From assembly GCA_947624335.1 (NCBI GenBank), contig CANQJX010000001.1, positions 1 through 38,679 of the forward strand: a DNA stretch of 38,679 nt. Reading direction: 5' to 3'. This DNA comes from an uncultured Marvinbryantia sp. (GTDB lineage: Bacteria > Bacillota > Clostridia > Lachnospirales > Lachnospiraceae). The notes below the pieces were generated by a model. It was not told where the DNA came from, did not search any database, and worked only from the letters and a program-made list of their open reading frames with translations. Made by a program: the position numbers and the translations under genes. Shown here one piece after another: positions 34,542 to 38,679 of the stretch. The stretch's first letter is position 1. Every line of letters begins with the position of its first letter.

Positions 34542-35328
34542 ATGAACATAGGTTTTATTGGATGCGGAAATATGGCGGGAGCAATGATACAGGGGATTCT
34601 GGACGCCCAAATCTGCGCGCCCGGACAGATCATGGCGTCAGCTTTAAAAGAAGAAACGCTGCAAAAAGCGCGCAGACGATGGAATATCTGCGTATCGCCG
34701 GACGGTGGCAGGCTTTGCGGACGTGCTGTGTCTGACGGTAAAGCCGCAGTTTTATGATAAGGTGATCGGCGAAATCCGGGATGTTTTGCAGCTGCGGCAG
34801 ATCATTGTTACAGTGGCTCCGGGCAAGACGCTTGCTTGTCTGGAGGAAGCCCTGGGCAAAGGGACGAAGATCATCCGAACGATGCCGAATACGCCGGCGA
34901 TGGTTAAAAAGGGGATGACGGCAATCTGCCCAAATGAACATGTGACGCAGGAGGAACTGGAAACGGTGCGCGGCCTGTTCAAAGGATTTTCCGAAACGGA
35001 GATAGTCGCGGAGCGCCTGATGGATACGGTAACCGGGATCAGCGGCAGCTCGCCCGCCTATGTATGCCTGTTTATAGAAGCAATGGCGGACGCCGCCGTT
35101 TCCGAGGGAATGCCAAGGACGCAGGCATATAAATTTGCAGCTCAGGCAATTTTGGGAAGCGCGCAGATGGTGCTGGAAACGGGCATACATCCCGGCGAAT
35201 TAAAAGATATGGTCTGCTCCCCCGGCGGCACTACCATCGAGGCGGTGCGCGTGTTGGAAGAAAAAGGATTCCGCAGCGCTGTGATGGAAGCCGTAAAAGC
35301 GTGCGTAAGAAAATCCAGACAGATGTAA
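34542..35328 (+). pseudogene. proC: Pyrroline-5-carboxylate reductase, frameshifted
   Basis: ProC reduces pyrroline-5-carboxylate to proline with NAD(P)H. The N-terminal part (from 34542, after GGAGG) gives the Rossmann start MNIGFIGCGNMAGAM. The reading frame leaves the conserved sequence near 34701-34705 and ends at 34757. The rest continues from about 34705 in the +1 frame (VAGFADVLCLTVKPQF, RTMPNTPAMV, GISGSSPAYV, SPGGTTIEAV) to 35328. Between the conserved parts at SPD and VAGFADV only one base is left where some codons are expected, so a deletion of 2, 5 or 8 bases (or one added base) explains it. It is either a genuine pseudogene or a sequence error. Confidence 0.88.
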
Positions 35329-35339
35329 GCGGGGAGATT

Positions 35340-35960
35340 ATGAGATACTACATTGCAGATCCGCATTTTTTCCACGGCGCCTTAAACACCAAAATGGATT
35401 GCCGCGGCTTTTCAGACGTGGAACAGATGAACGAATATATGCTGCGCAAATGGAACAGCCGGGTGCGCCCCAACGACGACGTCGTTATTCTGGGAGATTT
35501 GTCGTGGGGATCCGCACAGCAGACAAACGAGCTTTTGGAGCGGCTGAACGGACGCCTGTATCTGATACAGGGAAATCACGACCGTTTTTTGAAAAACAAG
35601 GCGTATCAGACAAAGCGTTTTGTATGGATCAAACCGTACGAAGAATTAAGCGATTGCAAACGCAAAGTGGTATTGTGCCATTATCCGATCCTGTGCTACA
35701 ACGGACAGTATAAGCTGGATTCGGAAGGGCGTCCTAAAGTTTACATGCTGTACGGCCATGTGCATGATACCTATGATCAGCGCCTGATCGATCAGTTTCA
35801 GACGATTACCCGCGGCAGCATGCGGGAGTATCCGGATGGGGAGAAGCGCCCTATCCCGTGCCACATGCTCAACTGTTTCTGTATGTATTCGGACTATACG
35901 CCGCTTACCTTAGACGAATGGATCGCCTATCACGAAAAAAGGGAGACAACATCCCTGTAA
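35340..35960 (+). CDS. Calcineurin-like metallophosphoesterase
   Basis: The 206-residue protein has the metal-binding motifs of the family in order: DPHFFHG (Asp7, His9), ILGDLSWG, GNHDRF, CHYP and GHVHDTY. These hold a dinuclear metal centre that hydrolyses phosphoesters. The substrate is unknown; similar small clostridial and phage proteins are annotated only as phosphoesterases. The start used (GGGGAG, ATG at 35340) gives the motif at the expected N-terminal place; the frame is open 13 codons further upstream without support. It starts 11 bases after proC, so it probably shares its transcript. Confidence 0.88.
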   Translation: MRYYIADPHFFHGALNTKMDCRGFSDVEQMNEYMLRKWNSRVRPNDDVVILGDLSWGSAQQTNELLERLNGRLYLIQGNHDRFLKNKAYQTKRFVWIKPYEELSDCKRKVVLCHYPILCYNGQYKLDSEGRPKVYMLYGHVHDTYDQRLIDQFQTITRGSMREYPDGEKRPIPCHMLNCFCMYSDYTPLTLDEWIAYHEKRETTSL

Positions 35961-35977
35961 AATCCTGAAAATTGCTC

Positions 35978-36006
35978 TTGTAAAATGAAAGTGCATTTGT
36001 TATAAT
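35978..36006 (+). promoter_or_regulatory. Promoter of the carboxypeptidase gene
   Basis: TTGTAA (35978-35983) and a perfect TATAAT (36001-36006) have a 17-base spacer, 43 bases before the ATG. Confidence 0.7.
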
Positions 36007-36048
36007 GTGTGACGTAAAATTTGAAAATGCGAATTGGGGAGAAGCCAG

Positions 36049-37809
36049 ATGAAAAAGGGGAAATTTTTTTGTTCACTGCTTTTGACGCTGACGCTGGCAG
36101 GCAGTGTATTTACAGTTCCGGCAGCGGCGGAAGAAGGAAGCGGCGAGACGGAAACGGAAAGTGCCAACGGCTTTTATGAGGAAGAAATTCAGTCCAATCA
36201 AATCGTCGGCTGGCCGCAGGGCGATCCAGTAAGCGCGGACGCCGCGATTTTGATGGATGCGAACACCGGGGCGATTTTATATGCAAAGGATGTCGAACAA
36301 CGGCTGTACCCGGCAAGCATTACCAAGATTATGACGACGCTTCTGGCGTTGGAAAACGGCAATCTGGACGATGTGGTGACCTTTTCGGAGTATGCGGTTT
36401 ACAGTATCGAATTTGGCAGCTCCCATCTTGGAATGACAGAGGGCGAACAACTTACGCTGGAACAGTGCCTTTACGGGATTATGCTTGCCTCCGCAAACGA
36501 GGTTTCCAACGCGGCCGCGGAGCATGTTGCCGGAAACATCAGCAATTTTCTGGAAATGATGAACAACAGGGCCGCGGAGCTTGGCTGCACAAACACGCAT
36601 TTTATGAACGTACACGGCCTGCACGACGAGAACCATTATGTCTGCGCAAGAGATATGGCGCTGATTATGCAGGCGGCTTTGAAAATCGATAAATTCCGCG
36701 AGATCATCGGCACGGTGGAATACCATTATCCCAAGACAAATCTGGTGGATGAGGAACGCTACTTTGTCAACCATCATAAAATGGTCTCCGAGGAAGATAT
36801 GCACTATGACGGGATCATCGGCGGAAAGAACGGATATACCGACGACGCGTGGAACACGCTGGTAACCGCGGCGCAGCGCGACGGACTGACGCTGATCAGC
36901 GTGGTATTGCATGTGCCGGGGCAGGAACTGACGTATGAAGATACCCGCAAGCTTCTCGACTACGGCTTTGCCAATTTCAGCAGCACGCAGGTTACAAACG
37001 AGAACACGCCGGATATGGAGATCGTCGGGGTGGAAGACGCCGCCGAGCTGGAGAACATCCGCAAAGCGGATATCTTAAAAAAGCCGTTTTCCATGGTGGG
37101 ATCTACACAGATCACACTGCCGACAGGGGTGGACGTATCGGAACTGAAAAAGACAATGGATTTTACCACCCATATGCTCTCTTATTCTTATGAGGGACAG
37201 GTGCTGGGAAGCGTGCCGTTTACTTATACGGGAGAATGGGAGACGGAAGCGCAGACGCAGACGCCGTCCGAGGCGGAGAGCGCCGTATCTGCGCAGACGG
37301 AGAATTCGGATCAGAAAGAAGGGACGTTTTTGGCGGCGGTACAGAATATCGTTTATAAAATCGGAAACATTATGGCGGACATTTATGGCCGGATGGATGC
37401 CTTTATCGAGGAAAATACCATGGTAGCGGCAATAATCGGCGCGATACTGCTTGTAATTTTTATTCCGCTTTTGCTGGTGGCGGTTACCCGGCACCGTAAA
37501 TATACCCGTATCCTGCGCCTGCGGGAAGAGGATATGCGGGTGCAAAAAGAACTGGAAAACGAAATCGAAAGAAAGTCTGCCGCACAGGTAGAGGCGGAGC
37601 TGCGGGCGCGCGCTTTGACGGAAGAACTGGAGCAGGAGAGGAAAAAGAACCGCCGGCAGAACTTATCGCAGACAGAACCGGCAGAGGAAATACCGCCGGC
37701 CGAACCGGAGCCGCCGCAGGCATTGACGGAACCGGAAGCAGCCGAGCCGGAGCCTGAGGAGGAATACATCGAGGTTCCCGTTGAGGAAGACCAGACAACC
37801 GCCAGGTAA
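36049..37809 (+). CDS. D-alanyl-D-alanine carboxypeptidase (DacF/PBP5 family) with long cytoplasmic tail
   Basis: The 586-residue protein has a signal peptide (1-28), a peptidase S11 domain (about 60-310) with Ser90-x-x-Lys93 (SITK), Ser148-Ala-Asn150 and KNG (260-262, where KTG is usual), and a PBP5-like C-terminal beta domain (to about 395). An acidic linker, one membrane helix (about 457-479) and a cytoplasmic tail follow: basic, then coiled coil (485-535), then a Pro/Glu-rich end. It trims the terminal D-Ala of peptidoglycan stems outside the membrane. Family members usually end in a short amphipathic anchor, so the tail of more than 100 residues stands out. The start follows GGGGAG at 36049. 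Confidence 0.9.
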   Translation: MKKGKFFCSLLLTLTLAGSVFTVPAAAEEGSGETETESANGFYEEEIQSNQIVGWPQGDPVSADAAILMDANTGAILYAKDVEQRLYPASITKIMTTLLALENGNLDDVVTFSEYAVYSIEFGSSHLGMTEGEQLTLEQCLYGIMLASANEVSNAAAEHVAGNISNFLEMMNNRAAELGCTNTHFMNVHGLHDENHYVCARDMALIMQAALKIDKFREIIGTVEYHYPKTNLVDEERYFVNHHKMVSEEDMHYDGIIGGKNGYTDDAWNTLVTAAQRDGLTLISVVLHVPGQELTYEDTRKLLDYGFANFSSTQVTNENTPDMEIVGVEDAAELENIRKADILKKPFSMVGSTQITLPTGVDVSELKKTMDFTTHMLSYSYEGQVLGSVPFTYTGEWETEAQTQTPSEAESAVSAQTENSDQKEGTFLAAVQNIVYKIGNIMADIYGRMDAFIEENTMVAAIIGAILLVIFIPLLLVAVTRHRKYTRILRLREEDMRVQKELENEIERKSAAQVEAELRARALTEELEQERKKNRRQNLSQTEPAEEIPPAEPEPPQALTEPEAAEPEPEEEYIEVPVEEDQTTAR

Positions 37810-37860
37810 GAGAAGCAAACATTCCATAGAAAAGCAATCGAAGATAAGGGAGGAAACGGC

Positions 37861-38598
37861 ATGAACTGGGTATCACCGATCAAGGACGAGGAAACACTGA
37901 AACGGTTTAAAGAAGCGCTCCGCAAGGTAGACGATAAATACTATATTTTATTTGAAATCGGCGTGGGGACAGGCCTGCAGCTGCAGGAGATCCTGAGATT
38001 TAAAATTAAAGATATCCGCGGCAAGGATAAGATTGAGGCGTCCATCGGGACAAAGGGTATCAAGCGGACTTTTACCATTCCAAAGGAATTGAAGGACGTC
38101 ATTGCAAAGTTTACGGAAGGGAAGGATCCCGACGCTTATCTGATTCAGGGGCATACCAATTCTTCCGCCGCGCTTTCCAGGGAACAGGCGTACCGCGTAT
38201 TTAAGAGCGTGGGCAAAGAAATGGGGCTGAATTCCATCGGCGCGCAGACGATGCGCAAAACGTTTGCATGGCGGTATTATAAAAGTACAAACGATATTTA
38301 CTATCTGCAGAATCTTTTAAACCACGCGTCTCCGTCGATTACTTACCGCTATATCGGCGAGAAGCCGAACGTGGAAGTAGTGCTGAAGAAAATGACGCCC
38401 GAAGAAAACGAGCGAAGCCGTTATCTGCTTTACAAAGATAACAGCGGGAAAAAACGCATCAAAGCGATTGTGGACTTGTTTAAGAAGCTGGAGGGAGAAC
38501 TGGACAATCCTTCCAACAACGACGCGTTTTATGGAAAACTGGATTGCCTTCTGACCGAGGTGGAACAGTTGGCGGAGAGCTTTAAAAATACAAAATAA
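37861..38598 (+). CDS. Tyrosine-recombinase-like protein with a degenerate active site
   Basis: The 245-residue protein has the catalytic-domain fold of phage-type integrases: box I reads GTGLQLQEIL, a beta-hairpin lysine region (GTKGIKRTF), box II reads AQTMRKTF, and NHASPSITYRYI gives His155 and nucleophile Tyr164. Expected Arg in box I is Gln40, and the expected His in box II is Gln129; Arg132, His155 and Tyr164 remain. There is no N-terminal core-binding domain, and a charged helical extension (about 180-245) is added. AGGGAGGAAA precedes the ATG. It is a lone gene without phage neighbours or visible att repeats. It may be a DNA-binding relic or regulator. Confidence 0.82.
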   Translation: MNWVSPIKDEETLKRFKEALRKVDDKYYILFEIGVGTGLQLQEILRFKIKDIRGKDKIEASIGTKGIKRTFTIPKELKDVIAKFTEGKDPDAYLIQGHTNSSAALSREQAYRVFKSVGKEMGLNSIGAQTMRKTFAWRYYKSTNDIYYLQNLLNHASPSITYRYIGEKPNVEVVLKKMTPEENERSRYLLYKDNSGKKRIKAIVDLFKKLEGELDNPSNNDAFYGKLDCLLTEVEQLAESFKNTK

Positions 38599-38603
38599 AA
38601 AGA

Positions 38604-38626
38604 CGCCCGGATGGTTTGTCCGGGCG
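38604..38626 (+). terminator. Hairpin after the recombinase-like gene
   Basis: A perfect 8-bp GC-rich stem (CGCCCGGA at 38604-38611, TCCGGGCG at 38619-38626) with a 7-base loop lies 5 bases after the stop. No T run follows, so termination by it alone is doubtful. Confidence 0.45.
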
Positions 38627-38641
38627 CTTCAGACTGTAGAC

Positions 38642-38679
38642 AAAGCACTTCCAACAATGCTTAAGCTGGAAGTGCTTTT
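38642..38679 (+). terminator. Rho-independent terminator at the right edge
   Basis: AAAGCACTTCC (38642-38652) and GGAAGTGCTTT (38668-38678) form an 11-bp stem, running into Ts at the window end. The A-rich flank may make it bidirectional. Anything beyond is not visible. Confidence 0.75.

Noticed and set aside
34360..34545. A 61-codon frame starting with GTG upstream of proC
   Set aside because: It has no ribosome-binding site, covers the tandem repeat and overlaps the proC start and promoter region.
34194..38598. A genomic island between tRNA-Arg and the integrase-like gene
   Set aside because: No copy of the tRNA 3' end is found near the integrase-like gene, the enzyme lacks key catalytic residues, and the genes between are ordinary housekeeping types.

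Overview
The window is a chromosomal replication-origin region from a low-to-mid GC member of the Firmicutes/Clostridia, most likely family Lachnospiraceae. The evidence is the gene order (dnaA-dnaN-yaaA-recF-gyrB-gyrA on one side, rpmH-rnpA-yidD-yidC-jag-mnmE-mnmG-rsmG-parA-parB on the other), the DUF4446 and DUF3881 proteins that I associate with this family, and tRNA genes without an encoded CCA end. The family assignment is inference; the oriC assignment is read directly from gene order and DnaA boxes.

Left arm (1-11678, minus strand, read away from the origin): dnaA, dnaN, the S4 protein YaaA, recF, gyrB and gyrA form the replication/topology block. gyrA then runs by 4-bp overlaps into murT-gatD (lipid II amidation) and on to plsC (phosphatidic acid synthesis). 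A promoter-tRNA-Ser(GCU) unit follows, and then a strong promoter and leader that look like the start of an rRNA operon whose 16S gene lies outside the left edge. The origin itself is split: DnaA boxes lie in the 422-bp rpmH/dnaA gap and again in the dnaA/dnaN gap.

Right arm (12101-24713, plus strand): rpmH, rnpA, yidD, yidC and jag (ribosome protein, tRNA processing, membrane insertion), a strong terminator, then the tRNA/rRNA modification genes mnmE, mnmG and rsmG. A divergent membrane-anchored alpha/beta-hydrolase-like gene with an eroded catalytic triad is followed by parA-parB. Two identical parS sites lie beside parA, one of them overlapping the hydrolase start codon. DUF4446, serS and DUF3881 genes continue the run to a terminator shared with a convergent aquaporin.

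Accessory part (24853-38679): a signalling locus dominates. A minus-strand LytTR response regulator and a minus-strand 7TM/GHKL histidine kinase bracket two tightly coupled plus-strand genes: a REC-HD-GYP-GGDEF protein and a 1234-residue hybrid kinase with two successive membrane/Cache-like sensor modules, HisKA, HATPase, REC and Hpt domains. The layout suggests a phosphorelay controlling cyclic-di-GMP turnover next to an Agr/Lyt-type transcriptional circuit. After it come tRNA-Arg(CCU), a frameshifted proC, a metallophosphoesterase, a DacF-type carboxypeptidase with a long cytoplasmic tail, and a tyrosine-recombinase-like protein lacking two catalytic residues. No CRISPR array, insertion sequence or prophage was seen.
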